DNA from: Parachlorella kessleri
Taxonomy: Eukaryota > Chlorophyta > Trebouxiophyceae > Chlorellales > Chlorellaceae
Assembly: GCA_001598975.1 (NCBI GenBank)
Contig: BBXU01000060.1
Span: 1-20,025, forward strand
Direction of reading: 5' to 3'
Length of the DNA stretch: 20,025 nucleotides
In this document: piece after piece, positions 10,201 through 19,950 of the stretch
Layout: every line of letters starts with the position of its first letter
How positions within the stretch are numbered: the first letter of the stretch is position 1
Translations under genes and position numbers: made by a program
The notes under the pieces: generated by a model
Databases searched by the model: none
What the model saw: only the letters and a program-made list of their open reading frames with translations
Told to the model about the DNA's origin: nothing

Positions 10201-13200
10201 CTACCTGCAAGCAGCCTGGCTGGAAGAAGGACCTGGTCTTCAACCACACGATTAACAATGCAGTGGAGCAGGCCAGGCCCGGTTTGGAATCCTTCATTGC
10301 ACGTGAGTGTGTGCGCTGACATGGCTATGCAAGTCTGGTTGCAGGACGACTGTGGCTACATGCAGCTATCATGTTTTGGCTCACAGACAGCATGAGCAGG
10401 TCACTTGAAACATCTTGTCGATGCATGCCTTAAGGCACACCCTAGGAAGCACCCAGAGACTTGAATGGAGCACAGTGTTCAGGTCAGGCATGGGCGCACT
10501 ACCACCTCTGAATCTGTGCAGATGAGCTTGAAGAGCAAGCTTTGAGGATTGCAAAGTTCTCTAGGAAGGCCACTGCGGTAGCAAGGGATGGCCTTGGGCA
10601 AATCCCGTCAGCCCTAGCGCCGGCAGCAAATACTGAGGGCAATGCCCGGCCAGAAGGGCTGCTTAGGCGGTCACAGCAGCCAGGTCGGAAAGCGGCGGCG
10701 GGCTCACGCAGCCCAACTGCTGCTCCACCAGCAGCCGCAATCGTAAGTACAGCTGTCGCCAGTGGGCCTGAGGCGCCACCAAGCCAGCAACCTCAGCTAA
10801 GCCTACAGCCAGCGCAAGAGCAGCAGCAGTCACAGTTGCAATGCGGTGGACGACCAGCTGAGCCAGCCTCATATGCAGAGGCGGCAACTGCAAAGGGCCT
10901 GCCTTCGCCACAGCTTGAGTTTGGTCCTGCAGTTGGACGGGAGGCAGCTGCTGCAGCGCTGCCTGCCGCCGTGCAGGGCAAGACAGCCAGTCTTGCCAGC
11001 TCGCCTTACCAGCCCTTCATTCCACGAGACCCGCCAACTCCAGATTTGTTTAGTGAGGGCTGGGCCCGCCAGGTGAGGCTGCAGCTGACCTGCGCATGCA
11101 CAGCTGCTGGTGCTCTGGTTGGTTTGAGTTAACTACAATATGACGTCGACAGATGAGGTGAAGGACCTTCAATGGACAGTTCAGCAGATATTCAACTGGA
11201 GCAGGGCTTTCTACTCTTGCATCTGTGCGGACCTCCAACAGCCGTTTTGGCAGCGCACCTCCTGATTAAACGACTTGCACATACTCTTAGCATACGAAAG
11301 CAAATCTGTGACATCTGCTGTGCTGCTCGCTGTTAACCACAGATGCTGGCATTACCGACCCCCAGCCCAGCAAGCCTGGAGCGCCTACTCCAGGAGATTG
11401 CGCTGCTGGAAGAGGCTATACAGCTTTGTGACGAGCTGCCTTGCGAGGGGCATGCCGCTGGCGACCAGCAGCAGCTAGCGAAAATGGTGCTAGCTCATAC
11501 AGCAGCAGTCGAGCCGGTGACAGTAGTGGTAGGACACAGTGGTAGCGCCCCGACAGCATTGAACGGGGAAGGAAGTTGTGAAGGTGTCTCAGCAGCTCCA
11601 ATGGATGCTGGCGGCACTGCTGGAGGAGAAGAGGGAAGGGAAAGCTCTGCCCAGCCTGACCCAGAGGCCCTGAATGCCCTTCTCTCGCCCTGCCCAGCCA
11701 TTCCTTCAATCGCCCAAAGCGCACATGCCACGAAGGCCTGCGGCAAAAGCTTGACAGGTCGACTCAGTCAGCAGGTTGCTGCTAGTGACCCAGTAGCGGC
11801 GTTGAAGGGCAGAGCCGGCATGCTGGAGCCAGTGCCTGATAGCGAGGACTGCTTGGCACTGCCTACAGGGTCCCAGGCCCCTTTGGCAGGTGTTCCCAAT
11901 GCTGCTGGGGCTCCTTGTGCTCGCGCAGCGGCACTTCCGGCAGTGGCACCAGCGGCAATGCCCTCTGCTGACTGCCCGCATTGCAATATACCTCAGGAGC
12001 TGCAGCAGCCAACCAATGCCGTTGACGGCAGCAGCACTGGCACAAAGGTGTTGCAGCCGGTCCAGCAGAACAATGCCTGTGGGCCAGCAGCCGAGCCGGC
12101 AGCAGCAGTGGTGGCAGCTGATGCTGCCATTGCTGCCCACTGCGGAAAGGGTTTGCAGGGCACTGGACTGGCAGGCATTGGCAGGCGAGGTGCAGACGAT
12201 GGAGACGAGCCACACATTTCGGGTGAGGACGACCTGCAGGTTGAGGAGGTTAATGGCGGTGTACTTCAAGACCCGCATGCATGACTCGTGCAACATTATC
12301 ATGAGGTTGCAGCCTGGATTGTCTGCTTTAATACAACTCCTGTGCTCCTGCATGACTTTACTGGCCATGCTGTCCTGTCCAAGGATGTTACAAGCATGCT
12401 GTGCAACTGCGTGTTTGTGTATCGGCGAGCTATGTGGCTGCATGCCTACAGCAAGAAGACGTAAGCAGGCTGCACTGCCTCTTATGTTCAGGCCGGAAGC
12501 GGCGCAAGGGCCCCTCCGGGCGCTCCATCCCCGCACTCCCTTCGGCGGATCTACAGCCCAGCTCCTCTGCTGGGAGAGGAGGCAGCAGAAACAACACAGC
12601 ACAGCCCCAGCCCGCAGCAGCTGGAGGGGCTCCCGCCAGGGGAGATGCTGGGGCTTCTTCCTCCCTGGGTGGTCCAGCCAACGCTGGCTCAGACTCACGG
12701 CGGGCACCAGGGCAGATAGGAAGCAGCAGGGGAAACCGGGAGGCAGCCACAAGGGCTAGCAGCAGCCTTGCCAGCTTGGGAGCTGCACAGCCAAGGTCCG
12801 TCTGTGACAGCGAGGACGCCCTGGAGCCACCACAAACAGAGCAAGTGCAGCAGGCGGTCAGTCTCCCTGCTGCGACCAAAGCACAGCAGCCAGGCAGCAG
12901 GGGTTGTGGGGATGCTGGCGGCGGAGAGGCCGCCTCTGACAGTGCTGCTGCTGCACAACCTCTGTGGCAGCGGGCGAGGGCCGCCCAGCAGCCGGGCTGG
13001 GGTCCTAGGAGGAGGGCTGAGCGCCAAATGCAGCAGGTATGCCTGCTACAATCTATCACTGGCTGGTCAATGCAGCACTAGGATCAGTCATAGGGCCCCA
13101 GGTGGAAGCCTTTGATAAGCATACTACCATTACCAGCCCCCTGGGGTTTACTGGCGGCAAATGGTTGGTATGGATCCGCCCAGCCTGGCATTACTTCAGC

Positions 13201-16200
13201 AGTTTGTAGGAACCTGGCAAGCTTGCCACTGCAGAACATTGACTCTGCCAATAAACCGCTCCTTGGCAGTCGCAATGCTTGCTAGGCCGATTTTGTTTCT
13301 TTCAGGCACACTTCAGGCACACTCTTATTGTGCAGGCTGAGAAGTTGGTGGATGCCCTAACCAATAAGCCTTCACAGCGTGCAATGCGGCAGCGACGGCT
13401 GCAGCGCATGCAAGACCCACAACCACTGGAGGCATCCACCCATGGGCAGCAGCACCCTAAGCGTGCACAGCATGCACAGCCGGAAGAGGGCGAGGAGCAC
13501 CCGCCGCACGAGGCACAGCGGCATGGGGAGCAAGATGATGTTCTTGAAGCGCAGCAGCAGCAGGAGTGGCAGCAGCAGCAGCAGCAGCAGCAACTGGAGC
13601 GGCAGCAGCAGGAGCGGGACAGGCCTGCTGTAGGCATTGGCGATCGGGTCTGGGTCAAGTGGACGGATGGGATTTTTATCGGCACCGTTACCAAATACAG
13701 TGCTGGACAGGTAAACGCACAGTGTATCCCTTCTTGCATGGCCAGGATGAGCAGCTGCTTTTCCATGCTGCTGCGCCTTGAATGCTTCAAGGCCCTCTGG
13801 TTGTACATGGCTCCACGGTGAGATTGCCATCTGCCCTAGCGAGCTGAGCAGGTAGTGGAAAGGAAGAGCCAGCCGTGGATGCCCTTCAATACAGCTCGCT
13901 TATGCTGAGTGCATACATGGCTTTGTCCAATGGCCAGGGCGAGTACCACATAGAGTACCTGGACGGAGACAAGCAGTGGCACACGCTAGAGGAGGAGGAG
14001 TGGGGGTTAACTAAGAGCCACAGCGGCGACCAGCCGCGGACGAAGCAGCAGGGAAAGCGCAGGCGGCAGCGTCAGCAGGACCCCTACCGGTTCTTGGGGA
14101 CTGAGGAGGGGACTAAGAAGAGGACTGGGAAGCCTGAAGAGGATGGCATGGCCAGCAGCAGCAGCAGCGAGAGTAGCAGTGACGCTGATAGCCACTGTAG
14201 CTTCCATTCAGAGGATGGCATTGAAGAGGCTGATCAGGTGGGAAAGCAGGAGTGGCAGGGACAAAAGCAGGACCGGCAGCAGCATAGGCAGCAACAACGC
14301 ACTGGCAGGGAGCAGGTGTCGCACGGGAGCCCCAGCCGGCGTGGCAGCCAGCTACGGGCAAAGCCCGGGGGCTGGCGGCAACGGCGCAAGACCGCCGGGG
14401 CACCTAGCAAAGCCAAGGGGCAGCCTGTGGTTGTCAGCGACAGTAGCGAGGAGGATGTGGCTGTCCCCGGCGCCTCGCCAGCAATGCCGCCCAGGCAGGC
14501 TACACGGCGGCAGCAGCAGGGCCACCAGCAGCAGCGGCAGCAGGCGCGCTTGTCTGGTGGGTCTGGGCTGGGTGCTGCTGGAGGGTGGGCAGCTGCTCAG
14601 GTGCCTGACCACCTGGCTGAGGAGGCACCAGCATCTGGCAGCAAGGCAGCAGCTACTACGACGGCGGCGGCTGGCCTACACCCAACCTCCATGCCACCAG
14701 AGCAGAGAGGGTTGGGTGCAGAGGCGGAGGACCCAGAAGCAAGGGAGCTTCTTTCTGCAGAGCAGCCAACTGTTTTGCCGACGTTCAGGGGCGCTGATGT
14801 GCCCCACACCGTCCCTGTGCTGGGCACGCAGGATGCCGCTAGCATGCTTGTGGGCATCGCTGCTGGGCAGGACAACTGCATGTGCAGCAGCGGCCCAGGC
14901 GGCCGGCCAAACCAGGAGCAAGTCGCCGCGCCTGACACACTCTGCCTGCCACCACAGCAAAGCGTGCAACTGCAGCCGCTGAAGCTAGCCGTTGATGACG
15001 AGGTTGCCCCTTCCAACTGGCCTGCCGCTGAAATAACCTTGGGCAGGCAGTTGCACAGGCCATCACGGTTACAGCCGCCTAGTGAGCAAGGCACCGGCTG
15101 TGACTTTCGGGAAAGCAGCCCAGCAGGCCAGCGTGAAGAGACAGGACAGGGAGAGCAAGCAGAGGCCCAGCAGGGTCCCTCTGCCTCAGCTTGTGAGGTG
15201 GCCCCACAGCTCTCAGTGCCTGAAGGTGGCAGCGGCGCGGAGGGTGCAAGGCAACATGGATGCCCAAGCAGTGCGACACTGGCAGCAGAACCTCAAGGCG
15301 AGCGCGATGCTGAAGCGGACCCAGGAGGGCAAGAGCAGCTGCAATCCCTGCTTGACTTGTTCGCTGAGGAGCCAGGCGGCGGCCATGCAGCATGCCAGGC
15401 AGCAGGCGCAGCAGCAGCAGCAGCCCACCAGTGTACAACTGATGCTGCACAGGTTAGAGCGGGTGTGAGCAGCCAAAGCGGGAACCGTGTGAGGGAAGCT
15501 TGCCATGGGACAGGGAGACAGCGCACGGTCCATATGCGTGGCAAAATAGCATGTTATATAGCAACTGCTGCTCATTGAAGGGTGAGGCACGCAAGTTTTG
15601 AGCTAGACTGGTGGGGCGTCCTGCAGATGCCCCTTGGACCTGTCCAGAACATCCTGCCGTCTGTGCAATAACATACTCACATATGTGAATGCCCAGGGCC
15701 TAATTATAGACGGAGGAACACAGATGCCTGCTCATGCCCACCTCCTGTCTGTCTGTTTGTCTGTGACGAACAAGCCTAGGGCCGCATGTGTCACATGACG
15801 CCCCTGCCATGCTGCCCCCATCCCCTGTCACAGGCCACCACACCCACCAGTCCCCCTCCCAAGGTGCTCGTCCTGGTGGCCCCCAAGGCCGAGCAGCAAA
15901 ACAAGGTGCACAGCTGCATCAGCAAGCTGCGCGACGCCGGCAAGGCCAGGCTCGAGTTGAAGGTCAGCGAGTGAGTTTATATTGGCCTGAAGTGTGCGGT
16001 CTGCCTTCCGCAGACCTGGTCTCACTGCTCCAAATGGAGGCTTGGCATTAGCGGGCGGCATTGCATCTACAAGTCACCTTCCTACTTGCACCCTTCATAT
16101 GACGCTGTTCTTCGTCACCCCCCCTATGCACTACTGGCCGCCGACGTGATGCACACCATATCAGAAACTAACAGCACCCTGGCTCTTGCACCTTGCGCAC

Positions 16201-17510
16201 GCTACCAAACAGTGCTGAGTGCGCATGTGCTGTGCATGTTGCCTACAGTACCACCACCCACGTGATAGTGGAGACAGATGATCGACTGGTGGCCACGGGG
16301 CGCAGCATGAAGTACATGCGGGGCGTGCTCAGCGGGTGCTGGGTGGTGTCCTACTCCTGGATTGATGCCTGCCTGGCCGCGGGGGCGTGGCTGCCTGAGA
16401 AGAACTTCGAGGCTCAGGCGAGCAGGGCAAGCTGCTTGGGGACTTCACCATGCAAGTCTAGCCTGCGTCTCTACTGCGAGGAAGAAGCAGTCCAGATAGT
16501 CTACGTGCTTGGTGCAGAAAACATTGATTCACACATCAAGCCCTGTTTCTTGCCCAGCCTGCAGATTGCCAGGCTAGGGGACTGTCCTGCAGCGGCTGGC
16601 TTGCTGCCAGGCAGTGCCACCCCTTTCTGGGCAGGTGGTAACATCCTTGTATTCTGTCTGCATCCTTCAGGGTGACCCGCATGCCCAGACAGGCGCCCCC
16701 AGAAAGGGTCGGCTGCGTCGGGACAACGATGGACCCAACCTCTTCCAAGGTGTCAGCGCCTATGTGGCACAGAGCAGCAGCAAGGGCAGAGGTACGATTC
16801 CCTGGAAAGGTGGCAATGGGTTGTTCGGCATGTTGGAGGGAGGGAAAACTTGAGGGTGCAAAGACCTAAGCCATGGGTGTGATGTGCTAAATCAATCTTA
16901 TGCTTGGCTCCCATGTGTCGGCTCACAGTTGATACTTTTGCATTTTTATGCTGCCCATCTTTGCCAAGGGGAGCATGCTCCATGGGGCCGACATTATGAG
17001 CTCTGTTTGCATTCCATGTACCTGCCATCGCCGGGAGCACAAGTACCAGCCATGCCTCTCACAACCTTTTTTACCGCCGCCATGAAGCAGATGGTTCGGA
17101 GCTGGTGGCACTGCTGGAGTCAGGGGGGGCAAAGGTGCTGGCCCGCCTGCCACCAGCGCCAGAACAACATGCCAACTTACGGCTGCTGGTTGCTGGGCGA
17201 GACAACGCAACAGTTGCCAGGGAGCTCAAGGTGCGCCTGTCTTCCCAACAACAGCCCAGGTCCCTTGATGGCAGATTGTGAAAATCTGCAGGATAGGCTC
17301 GAGGTTGGCGCTTCAAGTTGAGGCGTGTCAGCTGTGCCGCCTCCAGTGCAAGTGCTTTGATGTCAGTTGGGGTTGCAGTGTAGTTGTTGACAGCAATCAA
17401 CTTTGTGACTGCAGGTCAAGACAGGCCGGCCTGTCCTCAAGTGGGATTGGGTATTTGACAGCATCTCGCACTGGCAGCTGCAGAAGACAATTGGCTACTG
17501 CTACAAGTAA
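9609..17510 (+). CDS. BARD1: BARD1/BRCA1-type RING-Tudor-BRCT-BRCT protein
   Basis: Exons: 9609-9664, 9739-9795, 10148-10302, 10522-11072, 11343-12222, 12492-13036, 13306-13710, 13938-15452, 15834-15970, 16249-16417, 16671-16791, 17091-17230, 17415-17510; 4827 bases, about 1608 residues. The RING has C16, C19, C32, H34, C37, C40, C55, C58, i.e. C-x2-C-x12-C-x-H-x2-C-x2-C-x14-C-x2-C, followed by QPGWKKDLVFNHTINNAVEQ, which resembles BARD1 more than BRCA1. A basic RKRRKG patch lies near 568, polyglutamine at 831-850, a Tudor-like module at about 857-905 and a SIM-like VVVSDSSEED at 1047. Tandem BRCTs run about 1399-1608 (GCWVVSYSWIDACL; VLKWDWVFDSISHW), with a BARD1-like linker (GAPRKGRLRR, PNLFQG). 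By family this is a nuclear ubiquitin ligase partner in homologous recombination. Uncertain points: exon 8 could end at 15464, exon 7 could start at 13336, and the intron after 16417 uses a GC donor. A BRCA1 assignment is the main alternative. Confidence 0.85.
9989..10087 (+). repeat. Intronic GAAAATTTTG repeat cluster
   Basis: Within BARD1-like intron 2, the palindromic-core word gaaaattttg occurs at 9989-9998, 10029-10038 and 10078-10087, spaced 40 and 49 bases apart. A partial copy (gaaaattgtg) starts at 10041. Flanks partly repeat too: tttgggcagg near 10055 echoes cttgggcagg near 9959. This looks like a decayed tandem repeat or a multi-copy binding site. Confidence 0.6.
13552..13611 (+). 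repeat. CAG / polyglutamine tract
   Basis: In exon 7 of the BARD1-like gene there are four CAG codons, then GAG TGG, then seven CAG plus CAA, then CTG GAG CGG and three more CAG. It encodes glutamine-rich, probably coiled-coil sequence (residues about 831-850) directly before the Tudor-like module. Confidence 0.9.
13630..14003 (+). other. Tudor-like domain coding segment
   Basis: Exon 7 ends with VGIGDRVWVKWTDGIFIGTV and KYSAGQ; after intron 13711-13937, exon 8 opens with GEYHIEYLDGDKQWHTLEEE. Joined at phase 0 this gives the short barrel pattern G-x-x-V-W-x-x-W-x-D-G, a middle strand, then Y-x-I-x-Y-x-D-G-D typical of Tudor/Agenet-type chromatin readers. Candidate aromatic cage residues are the Trp of KWTDG, the following Phe, and the Tyr residues of YHIEY. 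The fold is inferred from the pattern only. Confidence 0.65.
14427..14456 (+). other. SUMO-interacting-motif-like sequence
   Basis: Codons 1047-1056 of the BARD1-like protein read VVVSDSSEED: a three-valine hydrophobic core followed by Ser and acidic residues, the form of a phospho-regulated SIM. It lies in a disordered, Gln/Ser-rich part of exon 8, after a Ser/acidic patch around 14150-14235. Confidence 0.55.
15834..17510 (+). other. Tandem BRCT repeat coding segment
   Basis: Five exons encode it. BRCT1 spans exons 9-10: KVLVLVAPKAEQQNKV, then TTTHVIVETD, then the signature GCWVVSYSWIDACL. The inter-BRCT linker and the start of BRCT2 are in exon 11 (GDPHAQTGAPRKGRLRR, PNLFQGVSAYVAQ). BRCT2 continues in exon 12 (LVALLESGGAKVLARLP, LRLLVAGRDNA) and ends in exon 13 with LKWDWVFDSISHWQL and stop TAA. 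Both signature tryptophans are present. Junction phases are 2, 0, 1, 0 in order. Confidence 0.88.
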
Positions 17511-18070
17511 ACACGCGCTTTGCCTGATTCAAGGTGACAACAGCGTGGAGCTGGGTCATAATGATATCAACAGCCACCAGGTTTGCTACTCTGTGCATTG
17601 AACGAATCCACCTCTAATCCAGTCTTTGAATCAAACTTAATTCTCCCGTGTCCGGCAATTGCTGCCCTGTCGTGACCTGCTCTGGCTGTGAATTCTGAGC
17701 TGGGCGTGTTTCTCGTAGTACCTCATGCTGGTAATGCAGCAGCAACCTCGGAAATACTTCAACCGTCTCAGGGGTACCAAACTCATATATACTGTACCCC
17801 CTCTACTCGCTTTCTGTTTAGGTTTACATACACTGGAAATCTTGCAGCGCCTCGTAGGGTTGTATTTATACATGCACGGCATCTACTTGTCATATCTGGC
17901 TATGGATGTGAACAGCCGCCCAAGATTTGAATTCATCCATGCTGGGCCTGGGCATTTCCCGCTGTACCAGAGATTGTGTTAGACAGAACGACCCCCCGTG
18001 GGCCAAGGTTGATCAGCACTAGCGTCTCACGCCTCAGTTGTCCTATTTCTAGCCCCTGGACAAGCTGATC
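17511..18070 (+). other. Intergenic region between BARD1-like and CURT1-like genes
   Basis: It holds the BARD1-like 3' UTR and the CURT1-like promoter and leader. It is more AT-rich than its surroundings from about 17620 to 17900, with TATA-like words near 17785 (catatata) and 17863-17870 (tatttata). No TGTAA word was found after the BARD1-like stop. A pyrimidine-rich acceptor-like tcctatttctag ends near 18051, so a leader intron is possible. Confidence 0.45.
17863..17870 (+). promoter_or_regulatory. Possible TATA element of the CURT1-like gene
   Basis: Tatttata lies about 200 bases before the ATG at 18071 in the AT-rich part of the spacer. The position is plausible if the leader is long or spliced; there is no direct evidence of a transcription start. 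Confidence 0.25.
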
Positions 18071-18957
18071 ATGCAGGCCGTTACCATGACGATGACCACG
18101 GCAGTGGTGGCCCTACGCAGGCCCACCGCAAGCCTCAACTCAAGGTTCCCCGCACGCAAGATCGGAGCTTTGAGGCTACGTACTTTCGGTGGGTTATGTT
18201 TGGATCGCTACACGGTAGTCGAGGCTATGCGCATCATCAAACGCTGCAATTGTGGCTTCTGCGGCAGGCCGCACCGTAAAGGCAGAAGCAAAGCAGGATT
18301 TTGACTTCGACACCTTCCTAATGGAGACTGCCAACAAGTTCGAGCAGGCAGAGAACAAGCCGGTGGGTGGGCACCTACTTAGCTGTCTGAGAGGTTCCTT
18401 CTTACCGGGGCTGTGAATGAAACCGTATGTGCGCTTTCCCTGGAGTTCTCTGAACTTATTCAGTGCGTGCAGTCACGGTACGATGGGCATGTGTGCAGTG
18501 CACTCTATGAGATCAGCTGCCCATTCCAGCTTTCTACTGTTCCGTGCTGCACTTGTGCAGGCCATTATCGGCTGGGGTGTGGCTGCGGCTGCAGCCATCC
18601 TGACGGCAGAGTGGTTGATTCACCTTCCTGTATTCAACGTGGTAAGTCTGCATTTCCGTCCACTGCCACGGTAGACCTGGAGAAATCATTCCTTTCTGCC
18701 AAGAGCATGGTTGGGTTTAACTTCCAGGTCAAGTACTTGATAGGCAACCAGCAACACAAGCGCTGCTTGCAATTCTTGTTTGCACCCGCTTTCCCTGGTT
18801 CCTGCAGCTGCTGGGCTTTCCCATCCAGCTGGTCGGGCTGCTGGCGCTGCCATACCTGGGCATCAAGTATTATGTGGAAGGAGAGGATCCCAAGCGGGAT
18901 GCCGAGGGGGTGCTCAAGAAGGTCACCAACCAACTGCCAGGCTTGGGCAAGAAGTAA
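18071..18957 (+). CDS. CURT1: CURT1/CAAD-type thylakoid membrane protein, plastid-targeted
   Basis: Exons: 18071-18188, 18268-18362, 18561-18641, 18808-18957; 444 bases, 147 residues, phases 1, 0, 0 consistent. Residues 1 to about 43 form a plastid transit peptide (Thr/Ser/Arg/Ala-rich, few acidic residues, then RTVKAEA, a likely cleavage zone). A short amphipathic, acidic stretch follows (DFDFDTFLMETANKFEQAEN). Two hydrophobic helices come next, AIIGWGVAAAAAILTAEWLI (72 onward, exon 3) and LLGFPIQLVGLLALPYLGI (99 onward, exon 4), joined by HLPVFNV, which matches the LP-containing loop of the family. The tail YVEGEDPKRDAEGVLKKV is charged and helical. CURT1 proteins bend thylakoid membranes at grana margins; length and helix arrangement fit. 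Another small CAAD-domain plastid protein is the alternative. Confidence 0.75.
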
Positions 18958-19886
18958 GCTGGGCCACCGCTATTATGTTTTGTTATCTGATTTTGGAGGC
19001 TGCTGGGCAGCTCAAGCCTGGCGGCTTAGGACCGCTTTTCCGGCTCAGGATAAGGCAGTGGGCCAACCCATTGACGGGAAATGTGTCTTTCTGCGTGTCG
19101 GCTGAGCCAGCCTGCAGCCTTGGCAAATTTTTGCTGAACTGTTAACCGGCCCATTGGTGTTATTGTTTGCCTGTTTGAGAAGAGATTAAAACTTGCTCAT
19201 GCACACCTTCCGGCAGAGTGGGCTGTTCTTGCTTTTCCCATGCATTTGGCAATAATATGGGCAGGGACTGCAAGCTGAGAGTTGAGATATGGTAAGGGGT
19301 CCGGGTGCCTTTTCAAAACCATATTCTGAGACCATCAGAACTCAAGCAGGACCAAGGAGCATACTTGCATCCAGCCTAGTCAGTACAGATCACCACCATC
19401 TCTCCGCTGTGCGCATTGCTTGCTATCATCAACAAATACCCTGTCAGAAGGACCCATTTGTCTCTCAAAGCAAACTATCTGCTGTCACATCCACCTCGAA
19501 CCCTTACAGCATGGCATGCATGCAGCCCTGAAAGGTGACACCTATACCTGCCCCTGCCACCCTAACAATCTATGGCACTGCACTATGACAGAGCTTATCG
19601 TGGGGAGAGACCTACTGGCAAAAAGCTCAGGCAACGGTTCAGGCGCACATTTGCATCCAGCCCAGCCTTCCGTACAGCTGTACCTTCCTCCACTCTGTTC
19701 GCACGACCTGCCACCCATGCTAAGAACATGCTGCACATCACTCACACAGTACGCTGGCAACACGTATAGCGCCGCCAGGCCTCTTGACTGCCAAAGCGCA
19801 AGAAGGGTTGGCTGCACGGCTTGCGTGATGCAGCACAGGACTGGATACTAGCAGGCTGAGAAGGAAGCGGCACCCCCACCAGGCAT
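18958..19886. other. Right-hand intergenic region
   Basis: This 0.9 kb should contain the CURT1-like 3' UTR and perhaps the 3' UTR of a minus-strand gene entering from the right. Open frames on both strands (for example 19420-19851 plus, 19542-19817 minus) lack recognisable motifs and consistent splice context. No repeat or RNA gene was seen. Confidence 0.45.
19503..19507 (-). terminator. Possible TGTAA polyadenylation word, right-edge minus-strand gene
   Basis: Plus-strand ttaca gives TGTAA on the minus strand, about 380 bases beyond the putative stop at 19887. Similar spacing is seen for the kinase gene. It supports the edge exon only weakly. Confidence 0.3.
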
Positions 19887-19950
19887 TCAAAAGAGGCTCC
19901 AGCCTGGCTGCTCCCCTTTGATTGCCGCCTCAAAGGGGCGCATCACATTC
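19887..19950 (-). CDS. Possible last exon of a gene entering from the right edge
   Basis: On the minus strand a good acceptor (cttggctgttgcag) is followed by one base and then 20 codons, NVMRPFEAAIKGEQPGWSLF, and a TGA at 19889-19887. The peptide reads like a real C-terminus, and a TGTAA word lies downstream. The preceding exon would be beyond base 20025 or at the very edge, so neither the frame nor the product can be confirmed. Confidence 0.35.

Noticed and set aside
11706..12752. 348-residue open frame on the minus strand
   Set aside because: It is antisense to BARD1-like exons 5 and 6 and crosses a good intron; Cys/Leu/Ala-rich composition is what reversed CAG-type codons give.
14143..14982. 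279-residue plus-strand open frame and several antisense frames within exon 8
   Set aside because: These are alternate-frame readings of the long low-complexity exon 8, which itself keeps the frame required by the Tudor-like segment and by BRCT1.
16418..16675. Continuation of the BRCT1 exon frame through the following intron
   Set aside because: The extra residues match no BRCT linker, and reading through puts exon 11 out of frame; a GC-AG splice restores the family's linker exactly.
17725..17982. Leu/Tyr-rich 85-residue open frame that looks like a membrane protein
   Set aside because: It lies in an AT-rich spacer between two complete genes, has no splice partners or family motif, and the hydrophobicity follows from AT-rich codons.
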